The translations under genes were made by a program, and so were the position numbers. Shown here piece after piece: positions 23,607 through 35,216 of a DNA stretch of 64,000 nucleotides (positions are counted from its first letter, which is position 1; each line of letters opens with the position of its first letter). The notes beneath the pieces are model-generated. The model saw only the letters and a program-made list of their open reading frames with translations, was not told the origin of the DNA and ran no database searches. The stretch lies in the NCBI GenBank assembly GCA_023374045.1, contig CM041782.1, positions 253,541,810-253,605,809 of the forward strand, written 5' to 3'. The stretch is from Limonium bicolor. Its lineage: Eukaryota; Streptophyta; Magnoliopsida; Caryophyllales; Plumbaginaceae.

Positions 23607-24704
23607 CCTAAAAATAAAAAAAAAAAATTTTGAATTCTAAGAATGGTAATAGGTAATAAGGTATACCTTTGGTAGGGTGGTAATGATTAGGACCCTAAGA
23701 ACTTAAGGGATTAAGTTGAGTTAAGTATAAGTTTTAATGTTTAAAGTTAAGTTTGTAAGCTAAGTGGCAAAGACTTGAGAGGTTGTTGAATGGGAATCTT
23801 TAGGGACTAAGTGAGTTAAGTAAGGTGCAAATAACTAATGACCTAAAAATGAATGAATGATTTAGGTTTGTGAATTGGGACAACGAAGAAGGATAATCAA
23901 ACAACGATCGACGGTGAACGGTACAATCCTTCTTGTGACCTGCTTGTTAACGAGGTGTCCCTCGGCTTGTGTGCTATCTGTTTAATTGCTATGACTAAAA
24001 CAAGATAAAGCATGCAACCGGTTATATTGTTCTCGTTGTGTATGTGTTATATTTACACTAACCCGCGAGACTTGAGATTGTTACTAACCAAGTTTAGTAC
24101 TTACTGAGTTAAGAATAAGATTTAAGTTTGGTGGTTGTTGGTTAATGCCCGTTAGGGCTTAGCTAGCACATGGTGATTAAGACTTCTACTAACTGGAACT
24201 TGAGTGAGGAAACCCGGGACCGATCTCCGGTCATGCATGCTAAGGAAAAAGGGGGACGGTATCTGAATCAAATCCGCCCTCCGCTTAAGGACTTGTCTTC
24301 GGACTTGTAGCCTAGGGCCGGCTGCCGGCTCAGCTACGCTGGACTCCCGTCCAGAGTAGGTGGCATTAAGATGGTGCGGTGGGATCACCTAAATCCCAGG
24401 TTTGAATTAAGCTACAACCATTCCCTTCTAGGAACGGTTTGTATACTGAGAATAAGTTAAGATTGAGATTAAGGTAAGGAACTGAGATTAAGGAAATGAG
24501 GATTAAGGAGGGGATTACTAACCCACTTGATAAGGGAATGCTTGAGTCGTTTATTGTTTGTGAACTATATGTGTTCATCTGTGGTTATTGTTATTGCACT
24601 TCATATTATGCATGTGTATGTAATCAATTTCCATGCTATTGACAATTAGTCTTCGTAGCCCCGTTAGCTTGGGGCCATGACAGGGTGTACCAGCATTCGT
24701 GCTG

Positions 24705-24718
24705 ACCCCCTCGGGGGC
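24705..24718 (+). other. LTR GC hairpin (element C)
   Basis: CCCCC-TC-GGGGG stem preceded by GCTGA and followed by CTATTTTT, equivalent to sites in A, G and F. Confidence 0.5.
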
Positions 24719-25825
24719 TATTTTTACACTTGTAGGTAAGAGACCCATGAGGACGCACTACGAGAGTAGGAGCGGTTAGACTTAGGGTGGGATGTTTATT
24801 TTGAGTTCGGGTTGCGCCTGTGCACCCAACTGTTTATATTTAAACTGATGTAAGGTTGTGATTATGATTTAGCTACTTGTACTCGGTTGGTTGTGGTATT
24901 GTGGATGTGATGTTTTGGTTGATTAAGTATTTTGGATAAGTATTGTAAGTGTTAAGGCCGGTACATTCTATCGATCAGACCGTGGCAAGGTCCAGGTGTT
25001 TATGATTTCCGCTGCGACATATTCGTTTAAGTGTTCAGTCTTGCGATAACCACGATTGGCTTTGGATGGGGTGTTACAAAAAGTAAAAACCCTGGTGGAA
25101 GTATGATTTTCTCATGCCCCGTAGACCGACTCATAGTGAGTATTGATTGACTAGAAACCCGTAGATCGGGTAGTCTCATAAACAATGGTAATATGCAAAC
25201 ACACACAAGCTATCGAATAAAGTATAACGATAACGCAAACATATGAACTCCCTAGAATGTGAGGAGTTGTTCGGGTTGAGTAATACCCGATAACGGTTAG
25301 AAAACCATAATGTACCAATCCACGAAATAAACAAGAGTGAAGAGATAAATGAACCTCCATCTAGAGGATAGTAGCTAGTACAAGATGTGAACTTGTAAGG
25401 AAGGTAAAAGAGACCTAAGGGATTATCTAACTCCCTTGAGACATGGTCGACCTCCTATATGAGGATTTTACCCGGTATAAGAAAATAACCGTAAGTGTAA
25501 GTATTTGAAATGTATGGGTAACCCTTGAAACTAAGATTACCAGAATTAAAGTAATGTTCCATAATCATTAGGAACATCGAGAGAGATGCTCTTAGACTAA
25601 TATACATAATTATATTACAACTCCGAGAGAGGGGTGCATGGGAATGTGAGAAGTCCGAGAGTAGTCAGACCTATGAGAATGTAGTAGGAACTAAGAGAGA
25701 GTTCCGGGAGCTAGTAAACTAAGCTCGGAAGCCATTAGTTTTGGCTTAAGTATGTATTAAGAGAATCAAGCGAGAAGAGCGAAGGAGACCTGAAGTGTCT
25801 CAAGAACTATGTGAGCTTGAGTATT

Positions 25826-25935
25826 AGTAACCCAAGAGTGTGGGTGAGTATAAGAATGAGTAACCAGAGTGAATGGGTGAGAATAAGATTAAGTAACCCG
25901 AGTGTATGGGTGAGTTATCGAACAAGTAACCAAGG
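25826..25935 (+). repeat. Short tandem repeat, about 33-bp period, in G LTR
   Basis: Three to four degenerate units of GAGTAACCnnAGTGnATGGGTGAG at about 25828, 25858 and 25893, with a partial unit at 25923. Confidence 0.6.
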
Positions 25936-26174
25936 CATAGTGAGGTACAACCCTCAAGGCCTAAGAGTCAATTAACACAGCTAACAACCTTGTTATGTTA
26001 GTTAAGGATTGAATTCCATGGTTGGATGTGAATCCTTGTGTAGTGTACATATGTAATGTAATGTTATGTTGCATGTTGATTGAATTAAATGAATCTCATG
26101 CTCTCGACAAAAGTAGTCAGCGTACCGCGGTTAGCATGCGGTATATGTGAATTTCATATGCAGCTTTAAGCTGA

Positions 26175-26186
26175 GCCCCTAGGGGC
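26175..26186 (+). other. LTR GC hairpin (element G)
   Basis: Perfect palindrome GCCCCTAGGGGC after CTGA and before ATCGTTTTT, the same site as in A, C and F. Confidence 0.5.
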
Positions 26187-26554
26187 ATCGTTTTTGTTCG
26201 CAGATACACCAGAGACGAGACCGTTCGAGTGTAGGACGGGGTCGGTGGTTAGCATGGGTAGTTAGATTTAAATTACTTATGCATTTGAATGAGGTGTAAG
26301 ACCGAACATGTTATCGACATCAATATATTGTAGACTCGGTATAGTAAAGAGATGATTTGAGTATTGTATTGTATTATGTACCCGGTTGTTCCAGTCCATC
26401 AGACCATTACTGTATGTGAAGTAGGCCTGGTTAGCCATATGGGTGGCTAACGGCGTTGTATCACCCTCTGTTGTAATAGAGTTCCGCTGTGAGTTTAATG
26501 GTAAATTATGACAATTTAAGAGGTAGTGACGAGTTTAGCAGTTGGGGTGTTACA

Positions 26555-27501
26555 ACTGGTGATATCCAGACCTCAAATCAATTTTGGAAAATACACCCGC
26601 ACCATGCAGCTGGTCGAATAGGTCATCAATTCTGGGTAAAGGGTATTTGTTTTTCACGGTGACTTGGTTGAGCTCTCTGTAATCGATGCACAACCTCAAT
26701 CCTCCATCCTTCTTTTTAACAAATAAGACTGGTGCTCCCCAAGGTGACACACTTGGTCATCAATTCTGTTGGTGCCATCCTGTACGGCGCTTTCGAAATC
26801 GGTCCAGTGCCGGGCACTAGATCAATACTGAACTCCACTTCTCTGTCAGACGGCATGCCAGGGATCTCTTGAGGGAAAACATCAGGGAATTCGTTTACCA
26901 CTCGGATTTTGGAGATTTTCTCTGTCTCCACATTCAAGTCTTGGACATAACAGAGGTATGCTTGATGGCCCTTCTTTATCTTGCCTAAGATGCTCATGGC
27001 CGAAACAATCTTCACCCCTGGTTTACTCTCTACCCCTCTGTAAGATATTCTTTGCCCTGAAGGTCCTTTGAGGATGACCTTCTTCTGAAAACAATCCACC
27101 CTTCCCTTATGCTTACTTATCCAATCCATCCCAAGAATTACATCAAAATCTTTGAGGTCAAACTGAATCAAATCAGCAACTAGGTCTACCCCTTTTACAT
27201 TCACCCTTACTCCCTCTAATAAATTAGAACATTGAATCACCTCTCCAGATGGAATATATACAGAAACATATATAGGGGCATTCGCTACCAAATTCAATTT
27301 CTTCATAAAGGAGGAGGCTATAAAAGAATAGGAAGCACTAGTGTCAAATAGGATAAAAGCCGGAGTGTTCTGGACAAGGAAAGTACCAGTGATCACATTG
27401 TCTCCAGCTTCGGCCTCGACTCGACTCATCACATTAATCCATTCCAGATTGCGGTAGTTGTTGTTTCCATTGCTATTGTGGTTGTTGTTGCTACCTCCCA
27501 C
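26555..27501 (-). pseudogene. pol: Element D protease and N-terminal RT fragment
   Basis: Minus-strand continuation of gag. A protease domain begins around 27430 with GTFLVQNTPAFILFD; its active site reads D-T-S-A where D-T/S-G-A is required, a G to S change that should inactivate it. A linker with SYRG and AYLCYVQDL follows, then FPDVFPQEIPGMPSDREVEF and the RT start [16 protein letters not shown] deletion near 26753-26765 removes about 20 codons and breaks the frame before [17 protein letters not shown] then stops at LRSGYHQ, where element G is inserted; the catalytic YxDD lies beyond, outside the window. Confidence 0.88.
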
Positions 27502-28266
27502 ACTAGTATTCTGTTTATTGTTGTTCTGGGCAGCTCCTCCAGAGTTGTTCTGATTTTCACTTCGATTCTGGTAGTTCTAATTGTTCCTACTCACATTATG
27601 TCCACCTTGGCCTCCATTGTTCCTCTGAGGGCTACCACCCAAAGTATTTTTGTAGCACTCATATGATTTGTGGCCCTTCTTGCCACAAGTATAACATTTG
27701 ACCCGATTTCCATTGCAGCCTGTCCCTGGGTGATCTCGACTGCATGTCCTGCAATGGTAATACCTCCTTCCTTGGTTTCCTGATCCCTGATTTTGATTTC
27801 CTCCAGATTTTGCCCGTTCATCATAGTTGGAATGAGGCATCTTATCTTGGCCTTGGCTAAGAAAGGATCCTCTTCTATCATAATTCCCTTCAACTTTCCT
27901 CTTGTTTCCAGCCTGAGCTTCTCTCTTCTTCTGCTGAATACGGTCAAGGTTAGCTGCTCTCTCATATGCCTCATGGAGGGTGGTAAACGTGAAGCAACTC
28001 AGAATTTTCTGCAGCCGAAAGGCTAACCCACCAATGAACTTCTCTATCTTAGCTGCTTCATCGGGAACTAGTGTCGGGGGAAATCTAGCCAACTCAATAA
28101 ATTTGGTGTAGTATTCTTGAACTGACATTGAGAGCTGCTTCAACTCCTGAAATTCTTGGCATCTTCGTATCCTCACATGCTCTGGATAGAAACGCTTTCG
28201 AAGTGCCACCTTCAGTGCTTCCCAGTCAAAGTTGGGCTGAGCTTGGAAAGTGTCTCGATTGGTAGT
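27502..28266 (-). pseudogene. gag: Element D gag, C-terminal half with CCHC finger
   Basis: Minus-strand retrotransposon Gag: FDWEALKVALRKRFYPEHVR, then SVQEYYTKFIELARFPP (the typical Retrotrans_gag core) and a Q/G/N-rich stretch. A zinc knuckle CYTCGKKGHKSYEC near 27665-27710 is preceded by a second Cys-rich motif CRTCSRDHPGTGC. One TAG at about 27575 (CAG to TAG type) interrupts the Asn/Gln-rich linker before protease; the frame is the same on both sides, so Gag and protease were one ORF. The N-terminal half is at 52195-52568; element E separates them. Confidence 0.9.
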
Positions 28267-28522
28267 TGATAAGTCGGGAATTTGTCTAAGTTTACTAGGC
28301 TAATTCATGCTTAATTATCTACGTTATGACTTTAAATTCCCTCCTTAATGCTTTATTTACACTTTATTGTTATATTTGTCTCCAATGATCGATTTGATAT
28401 GTTTTCAGGATAAAATGCTCAACAAAGTGCTTAAATAAAGATTTTAGAGGTTGAGGCAACAAGTGGAAGTCAAACCAGAGTCAAAGGCTGAATTTCTTCT
28501 ACTACTGCCGTGTTTTATTGAG

Positions 28523-28705
28523 GGTCCGGGTTTGTATCCTACTTTATAAAGCCGGACCATCCCGTCGAAGACCCTTCTGCCTAGTTTCAGATGTGGTCCG
28601 GGTTTACGTACTTGTTTGTAAACCCGAACCGTCTTCAAGTGAGAACCTTCTGCCGAGTTTTAGTGGTGGTCCGCGAATTTGCGTACTTGTTTGCAAACCC
28701 GGACC
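28523..28705 (+). repeat. 72-bp palindrome array in element E 5' LTR, three units
   Basis: Palindromes GGTCCGGGTTTG...CAAACCCGGACC start at 28523, 28595 and 28668 (spacing 72 and 73). The inter-palindrome segment carries CCTTCTGCC. Equivalent copies lie in the 3' LTR (50970-51155). Confidence 0.88.
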
Positions 28706-28808
28706 AATATAAGCGGAGCGCCGGAGATCTGTTTCGAAAATAACTGATTTCTATTATTTTATCTTTAAGAACTGTCGTGTATAAAGATTAAAGATAGAAT
28801 TTGATTCT

Positions 28809-28816
28809 TATAAAAG
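28809..28816 (+). promoter_or_regulatory. TATA box of element E 5' LTR
   Basis: TATAAAAG followed by GAGAGGCC, midway in the LTR and downstream of the palindrome array; the same site in the 3' LTR is 51257-51264. Transcription would start about 30 bp downstream. Position and sequence fit an LTR promoter; no start site can be proved. Confidence 0.6.
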
Positions 28817-29747
28817 GAGAGGCCTGCCAACGTGAGAGATATGCTTGGATACACCACAAACAATCACGATACAATAGAGAGAGTTAGCATATTTTGAGAT
28901 TGATTCTGATTGGGAGTTTGGAGCAGAGCAGAGAAGGGAGTTCAACACGGAGACTTCACCAGAAGTCTCAGAACAGAGTTTCTTCTTGTTCTTTATTACT
29001 ACTCATTGCAGTTTTGCTTATTGTAAACATGTCAATGGCTGAGTAGTTCCTTTAAATTCCGGTTTGCTATGTATCCCTAAATTGACTATTCCTGCTCCTT
29101 TGTGATATACTACAATTCTATTGAGTAAAGTTATTTTCCTTGCTTAATTTCTTTAATCGTTATAATCTGGCCAATTATAAAGATTAGTATTTTGTTAGCT
29201 TATATGTGACGACTGTGACTTTCAATTGAATACAGGAAAATAACCGGTTAGTTTACAGACGGTAATTCATCTAAATTGTTAATTGACCGATAATCTATAT
29301 TGTTCTTAAGGCGGTTAGTAAACAGTGGGTTCGTAACGAGAGTTTGAATTCGGTCTTCGCTAACTAGAATTTGCTATGTGGGAGACCGGAGGTAAATTAT
29401 CTTTGTTCTAGGGTTTTACTCATAATTGTCTTGGAATCACTTAGGGATAGGAATTACAGATTTAGGGAGAAGTAGTAAACCAGGATTTCTTTCCCAAATC
29501 AGTTTCGAAACAATTATTTTCTTGCTATTTGCAGTTTTACAATCTGTTTACAACTTTTAATTCTCATCAAATCAAAGCCCCCAATTTCCTGTTTTAATTT
29601 GCTATTTAGTCTTTTATTCCTTTATGTTTAGTAAAGATTAAAACAAGACATCGCCTCCTCTGGTTCGATACTTAGGGAATACTCTCTATTAAAACTTGCT
29701 AGAATTGACCGGTACACTTGCCGTTAGGTTTTATCCCAACAAGTTTT

Positions 29748-29765
29748 TGGCGCCGTTGCCGGGGA
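29748..29765 (+). promoter_or_regulatory. Element E primer binding site, tRNA-Asp type
   Basis: TGGCGCCGTTGCCGGGGA, 6 nt after the LTR, is the primer site common in Athila-type elements and complementary to the tRNA-Asp 3' end. Confidence 0.85.
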
Positions 29766-30330
29766 GGCACAGTTATTTAGTTTAATCTTTATTTTCGTTT
29801 ATTTCATTTTAGTTAATATTATTTCGTTAGTCTATCTGCGTTTTGTTTAATGTGTGATTGTTTTGTTTTATTTTCCATAATTTTCTTTTCTTTATTTTAT
29901 TTTGTTCGAGTGCTATTTTCTGAACCACCGTTCCTTTTGTTTTTGATTTCGATTAGTATAAGTGTTAGGTTAGGATAGTTTTATCTTTTTCTGTTACGTT
30001 TTATTTTAGATTTCCTTTTTCTACCTTTAAATTTTACTAATCTGTTTTAGGAGATAGCATAACTAATCGGCAAATCCTGTTAGTTAATCTGTTTTTAATT
30101 TGCTTTGATTTCTAATTTGATTTTGTTTAGATTCTTTTTTTTCTTCCAGATTTTATTCCTGATTTTATTTCTTTATTCTGGATATTCTGTGTTTAGTAAT
30201 TAGAATTTTTATTTTCATATTTTGTGGGTTAATTTCTTTTTATCACTTCCTGGTTTTTGCAGATTTAATTTTATTGCTACTACTCGTTTAATTTACGCTA
30301 TTACAGCTCCAATTTACTAACTTTCGGTTT
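29766..30330 (+). other. Element E leader
   Basis: T-rich, non-coding leader of about 565 nt between primer site and the gag ATG. Nothing else recognised. Confidence 0.6.
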
Positions 30331-31440
30331 ATGGTTAAAACCCGCTCTGCAGGAGAACCGGAGTTCGAACTCAATCTCGAGATCGAAAGGTTTGCAAGAC
30401 AGCTTCGTAAGGATCTGAATCTGGAACCACCGGTTGCAGAGAAGGTCCCTGAACCACCTGTTGTTGAGGAGGTACCGGACGTTCAACCAGAAGCTAACAT
30501 GGCTAACAACGAGAGGCGCATGAGGGACTACACCCGTCCAAGTGTTGAAGGGTTGGTGTCGCCGATAATGATTCCTGCATTGCCGGCAGGAGTGAAGTGG
30601 CAATTCAAGACCCACTACGTGACTATGGTAATGAACGTACCTCAGTTCAGTGGGACCGTTACTGAAGACCCAAATGTCCACCTCACTACATTCCTGAGAT
30701 TGGTAGGAGCATGTTCGACACCAGCTTCACTGGAAGGCATCGTGCTCGGACATAAGATTTCTAAGAAAGGGATCGAGGTTGACAAAGCCAAGGTTGAAGT
30801 AATAGAGCAGCTGCCACCACCATCGTCGGTAAAGGATATCCGGAGTTTTCTCGCTCACGCAGATTTTTATAGGCGTTTTGTTAAGGATTTTTCTAAGTTC
30901 TCTAAGCCTCTTTGCGATTTGTTACTTAAGGATACTAAATTTGAGTTTACAAAAGAGTGCTTAGATGCGTTTAATTCGCTTAAAGCTAAATTGGTTTCTG
31001 CACCTATTATTGTTGCTACTGATTGGTCGTTACCTTTTGAGATTATGTGTGATGCTAGTGACTACGCATTGGGAGCAGCTTTGGGTCAGAGGCATGACAA
31101 GGTATTGAGGATAGTCTACTACGCTAGTAAGACTATGAATGAGGCACAGAAGAACTACGCCACAATGGAGAAGGAGTTGTTGGCGATTGTCCTTGTTTGT
31201 GATAAATTTCGACCGTACATTATTGGCAGTAAAGTCATTGTGCACACCGACCATTCTGCTCTCAGGTATCTCTTTGGGAAGGTTGATGCTAAACCTCATT
31301 TGATAAGATGGATTTTACTTTTGCAGGAATTTCACATTGAGATTAGAGACAAACCTGGAGCGCAGAACGGAGTGACGGATCACTTATCCCGTATGGAAGC
31401 TCCAGATGATGGCAGGCCGATAAATGAGTATTTCCCATGA
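30331..31440 (+). CDS. Element E gag N-terminus fused in frame to RT C-terminus and RNase H
   Basis: Open frame of 369 codons. Residues 1 to about 130 are an Athila-type Gag start ([11 protein letters not shown]..., [30 protein letters not shown]). From about residue 135 it is the RT thumb/connection ([40 protein letters not shown]) and RNase H with acidic residues in MCDASD, ME(K)EL and [10 protein letters not shown]. The intervening gag C-terminus, zinc finger, protease and RT catalytic core (several kb in relatives) are missing, so this is an internal deletion that happened to keep frame. The frame ends at TGA 31438 through a 1-nt loss, since integrase continues in the next frame. It could encode a stable protein but not a reverse transcriptase. 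Confidence 0.85.
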   Translation: MVKTRSAGEPEFELNLEIERFARQLRKDLNLEPPVAEKVPEPPVVEEVPDVQPEANMANNERRMRDYTRPSVEGLVSPIMIPALPAGVKWQFKTHYVTMVMNVPQFSGTVTEDPNVHLTTFLRLVGACSTPASLEGIVLGHKISKKGIEVDKAKVEVIEQLPPPSSVKDIRSFLAHADFYRRFVKDFSKFSKPLCDLLLKDTKFEFTKECLDAFNSLKAKLVSAPIIVATDWSLPFEIMCDASDYALGAALGQRHDKVLRIVYYASKTMNEAQKNYATMEKELLAIVLVCDKFRPYIIGSKVIVHTDHSALRYLFGKVDAKPHLIRWILLLQEFHIEIRDKPGAQNGVTDHLSRMEAPDDGRPINEYFP

Positions 31441-32759
31441 ATATGTATACATGATCGGTCATTCCATGGATCCTTGGTATGCTGATATTGCGCATTTCCT
31501 AGCTAAGGGCATCGTTCCTCCAGAGTTGACATATCAGCAGAAGAAGAAGTTTTTCTCCACAGTCAAGCATTACCTTTGGGACGACCTGTTTCTGTTCAAG
31601 GTCTGTGCAGATGGTATGATTTGTCGGTGCATTTCTGAAGAGGAGGCTAGAGACATCATGTCGCATTGTCATTCTAGAGAAGCAGGGGGACATTTTGGTC
31701 CGGCTAGGACAGCCGTGAAAGTTTTGGAGGCTGGCTTCTTCTGGAGGAATTTAAATAAGGACTGTTATCAGTTTGTTTCCACATGCGACCAATGTCAGAG
31801 GCAGGGGAATTTATCCAGATGTCATGAGATGCCATTGAATTCGATCTTGGTGGTTGAGCCGTTTGATCTTTGGGGCATTGATTTCATGGGACCATTCCCA
31901 TCCTCTCAAGGTAACCTATACATCTTGGTAGTAGTAGATTATGTCACCAAGTGGCTGAAGTGATAGCAGCACCTACCAATGATGCAAGAGTGGTGCTTCG
32001 GTTTTTAAAGAGGAATATCTTTACCCGTTTTGGTGTCCCACGAGCGATCATTAGTGACGGGGGTACACACTTCTGTAACAAACAGTTTGAAGCTCTTCTG
32101 CAGAAGTATGGTGTACGGCATAAGTTTTCTCTACCGTATCATCCATAGACGAACGGGCAAGCTGAGATCACCAACAGGGAACTTAAGTGGATCCTCCAGA
32201 AATCTGTCACATCCTCGAGGCGAGACTGGTCTCTTAAGTTAGATGACGCCTTATGGGCTTACCGAACTGCCTTTAAAACACTTTAGGTATGTCCCCATAC
32301 AAGTTGGTTTATGGCAAGGCGTGTCACCTACCTGTGGAGCTGGAGCACAAGTCTTTTTGGGCAATCAAGGCATTGAATTTTGATCTGCAAAAGGCTGGTG
32401 AGAAGCATAAGTTACAGCTGTGTGATCTGGAGGAGTTTAGAGAGGAAGCTTATGAAAACGCCAAAATCTACAAGGAGAAGTCGGAGAGGTGTCATGATAA
32501 GCTGTTGGTCAAGCGTGAGTTTCACGTTGGGGATAAGGTTCTTCTATTCAACTGCTGTCTGAAACTATTCCCAGGGAAGTTGAAGTCTCGTTGGTCTGGA
32601 CCGTTCACAGTGACAAGTGTCTCGCCTTATGGAGCCATCGGGTTAATCAATACAGAAGGGGAGACATTCAAAGTCAACGGGTCTCAGCTGAAACATTATC
32701 TAAGTGGTGATCTTGCCGAAGTCCATTCGGTGATCACGGTCCATGACCCTCCATACTGA
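31424..32759 (+). pseudogene. pol: Element E integrase
   Basis: Starts in a shifted frame overlapping the end of the Gag-RNase H frame. Zinc-binding HHCC region: HCHSREAGGHFGPART and CDQCQRQGN. Catalytic core: DLWGIDFMGPFPSS, AIISDGGTHFCN and (Q)[12 protein letters not shown], giving the D, D, E triad. A C-terminal region follows, with [30 protein letters not shown] and SRWSGPFTV. Lesions: a frameshift near 31955, TAG at 32149 where relatives have CAG, and a frameshift near 32282. Ends at TGA 32757. Sequence features are those of the Athila clade. Confidence 0.88.
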
Positions 32760-32912
32760 TCATACAGTTGCACGGTCTAGCCAAAGACCGAAAAGACGGG
32801 AAGCTTTCTAGGAGACAACCTAGTTTTGTGAGTTTTTACTATTTTTGCTTTTGTTTATTTCTAGTAAGTTTTGTTGTTTTGATTTTGTATTCTTGGACTA
32901 ATGAGTTTGTTA

Positions 32913-32917
32913 GACAT
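32913..32917 (+). repeat. Target site duplication GACAT, left of F
   Basis: GACAT directly precedes the F LTR and is repeated at 47191-47195 directly after it, proving F inserted as a unit into E, about 155 bp after E's integrase stop. Confidence 0.93.
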
Positions 32918-34816
32918 TGAAATACCCCGTAATTAAAAATGGTGATTAATTAGGCTAATAAGTAATTTAGAAGCTTAATTAAGTCTAAATAATCATGAGG
33001 GAACAAATCCCGAAGGAAACGGATCCTTAAAAAGGATTAAAAGCACAAACGAACCTTAAAGCGCGTTTTTCGAGGTAACCAGGAAAACGTGTCTTTAAGC
33101 GGGTCAAATAGACTCGTAACAATTTTGGTCAACTAAATAATCATTAATAAATATTAGTGAAGCTTTAGAACCAATAAAATCAAGAAAACGAGAAAATAGT
33201 AAAAACTGCCAAAAACGGGAAGTTGTGGGGTAGAAACATAAATAACCCAAACTAGTGTGTCCAATATTGTAAAAAGAATTTTTACAACCCATATGGGCTG
33301 TGTGTGTGTCCGATCCATGCCCCCACTCACACCCTTAATTCCCCCCTTATGTGCAAAAGGAGAAAGAAACTAAAAAGCAATAAAGTAAACTATTACCTAT
33401 CTCACTCTCTCTCCTACCTCACACCCTCTTCTCTCACGTGTACACACCCATCTCCCTCCTCTCTTATTTCTTTCCTTCTCCAACCGACATCAATGGAGAA
33501 TTAGCAAACCCCCACAAAATACTCCCTTCTCTCTTCTTGTTACTCCATTAAACCTTCTCCAAAAATTGTAAAAATTACACCATTGTCATCCTCGCATCAA
33601 GAGCAACACTACTATCTTTCCAAAATTCGAAAACAAGAACTTTCATCTCCATGGGTATGGAGAATTTGGAGCTTCAAGACTACCACTAGAACCACCTCCT
33701 TCTCCTTGTTCTTTTGAGGTAAAAATCTTCTTGAAACTCCATTGTTTTTCTAGCCTTAAGGGCAAAACGAAATTTGAAGCTAAACCCTTGTTTGCTTCTT
33801 TGAATGCTAGCCGATTTTGGAATTGTTGGAGAGTGGGAAATATTGTCCTTGAACCATTCCAAGCATTACCTACACCCTTGCAAGGTAATGAGATTTCTAA
33901 ACCCTAAAACTTACATTAAGCCTTAAAGAATGGTTAGGGCTAGTTCTTGATATTGAAGTATGTATACGAATGGTTGTAGTGTAGAGATTGAATATTCATA
34001 GCTGTTGTGAGAAGAGGAAAGAGATAAAGAAGGAAGAAACAAGAAGGAAGAAAGAAAACTAAAAGAAGAAACAAGGTAAGGATGCTCACTTGTGTAGCCT
34101 TGTATATATATGTATGTAACAGATTTTAGTAACCTATGTAATGTGTATCGAATCTAGTAATGGGTAGTAGTGTAGTGTGTAAGAGGAAACAAATGTTTTA
34201 AACCTTTAAAAGGCATGTAAAATTTATTGAAACTTAGTAGGGATTGGGATGTTAAGTGCAGGAATTTTGTAGTGTTTAATGTATAGTATTGTGATGGAGA
34301 GTTGGTGTGTTAATGAGGTTATTGAAAACCGGTGAGATGATGATAATGTGTGAATAAACAATGTGGTGAGAGTATAAAAATATAGGGGAGACTATGTCGA
34401 AATTTACATAGGATTAGAACACTTAGTGAACTAGAAACTAGGTGAAAAATATAGGGTTGTAACAGATTTTGAGTAAGATGGTTAGAGGGTAAGTTGGGAG
34501 AGATAGTTAATGTATTGTAATACATTAGAAACTCTAGAAATGACATTAGAAGAGGGAGCTATAGATGGGGAGAGTTAGAACTAAAATCTGTAGCAAAACA
34601 CAACTAGGAAGAACTAGTGTAAGTGATGAAATGAAACTTGGAAAAATTATGTGTGTGAATTAGTATAAAGATGTGTAAAGAGTTAATGAATGAACTAAGG
34701 TGTATTAGGAGGTTTATTTAGTGGTAAAACATGTGGGATTAAGTGTAGGAACAATGGGGAAGTAATGGGTAAAAAATAGAACTGAAAACAGAAATAAAAA
34801 TGCAAATACTGGGCCG

Positions 34817-35137
34817 GACCGACCTTGGGACCGGACTTGCAAGGTCGGTCGAGCCCAGATTTACAAAGACGGGAACCTTCTGGAATGGACCGGACTTGCG
34901 ACCAGACTTGCAAGTTCGGTCGGACCAGAAAATTTTCCCGTCTGAAACCTTCTGGAATGGACCGGACTTGCGACCGGACTTGCAAGTTCGGTTGGGCTAA
35001 AATTCTCCGTCGTGTAACTTACTGGAATGGACTGACCTTGGGACCGGACTTGCAAGGTCGGTCGGCCCTGAAATTTTCCAGCGTAATTCCTTACTGACTT
35101 CGACCGACCTTGGGACCGGACTTGTAAGGTCGGTCGG
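34817..35137 (+). repeat. 72-bp palindrome array in F 5' LTR, five units
   Basis: Units start at 34817, 34888, 34960, 35030 and 35102 (spacing 70-72 bp). Core: GACCGGACTTGCGACCGGAC then TTGCAAGTTCGGTC, with ACCTTCTGGAATG between units. Confidence 0.9.
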
Positions 35138-35168
35138 GTCTTACAAAAAAAAATTAAATAAACTAATA

Positions 35169-35201
<33 letters not shown>

Positions 35202-35216
35202 ATATACATATATGTA
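35169..35216. repeat. TA microsatellite in F 5' LTR
   Basis: About 48 bp of TA dinucleotides. At the corresponding place in the 3' LTR there is instead a TA plus TG run (45556-45611). Confidence 0.85.

Larger units (their letters stand above)
17030..25078 (+). mobile_element. Element C: Tekay/Del-like Ty3/gypsy chromovirus, 3' portion
   Basis: Plus-strand element of the same family as F: pol at 17190-20569, two polypurine tracts, and a 4.2-kb 3' LTR at 20882-25078. Everything upstream of 17030 (5' LTR, gag and any AlkB domain) is separated by the B insertion and lies left of the window. It is itself inserted in LTR fragment G. Confidence 0.85.
20882..25078 (+). repeat. Element C 3' LTR, 4.2 kb
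   Basis: Begins TGAAATACCCC after the polypurine tract and ends GGGGTGTTACA at 25078. It holds a six-unit palindrome array (23209-23606) and a GC hairpin (24705-24718), like F's LTR. It is followed by AAAAG, which may be a target duplication, though F has the same bases between its 5' LTR and primer site. No coding content is recognised. Confidence 0.85.
25079..26554 (+). repeat. Element G: LTR fragment of a related Ty3/gypsy family
   Basis: Right end is TTGGGGTGTTACA at 26554, the LTR terminus of this superfamily. The conserved block of CTTTAAGCTGAG, the GCCCCTAGGGGC hairpin and CGTTTTTGTTCGCAG (26164-26205) matches F's LTR near 46670-46700. The left part is missing because C is inserted at 25078/25079. 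It abuts the RT of D, so G inserted into D; ACTGG at 26555 is the candidate duplication. Whether it was a solo LTR or a full element cannot be seen. Confidence 0.7.
28267..29741 (+). repeat. Element E 5' LTR
   Basis: 1475 bp, TG...CA. It contains a three-unit palindrome array (28523-28705) and a TATA box at 28809. It matches 50716-52189 almost throughout. Confidence 0.92.

Noticed and set aside
23156..23611. 151-codon open frame with repeated Thr-Gly-Leu units
   Set aside because: The frame exists because the tandem period of 72 bp is a multiple of three; both strands and all frames are open to similar lengths.
28250..28254. GTGTC at 28250 and 52195 as E's target duplication
   Set aside because: It would leave 12 unexplained bases on the left and shorten D's gag by about 8 codons relative to F's gag; treating the left 12 bases as original gag fits length and frame better.
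30301..30681. Antisense frame of 126 codons over E gag and similar antisense frames over C and F pol
   Set aside because: They are shadows of the sense coding frame without motifs.
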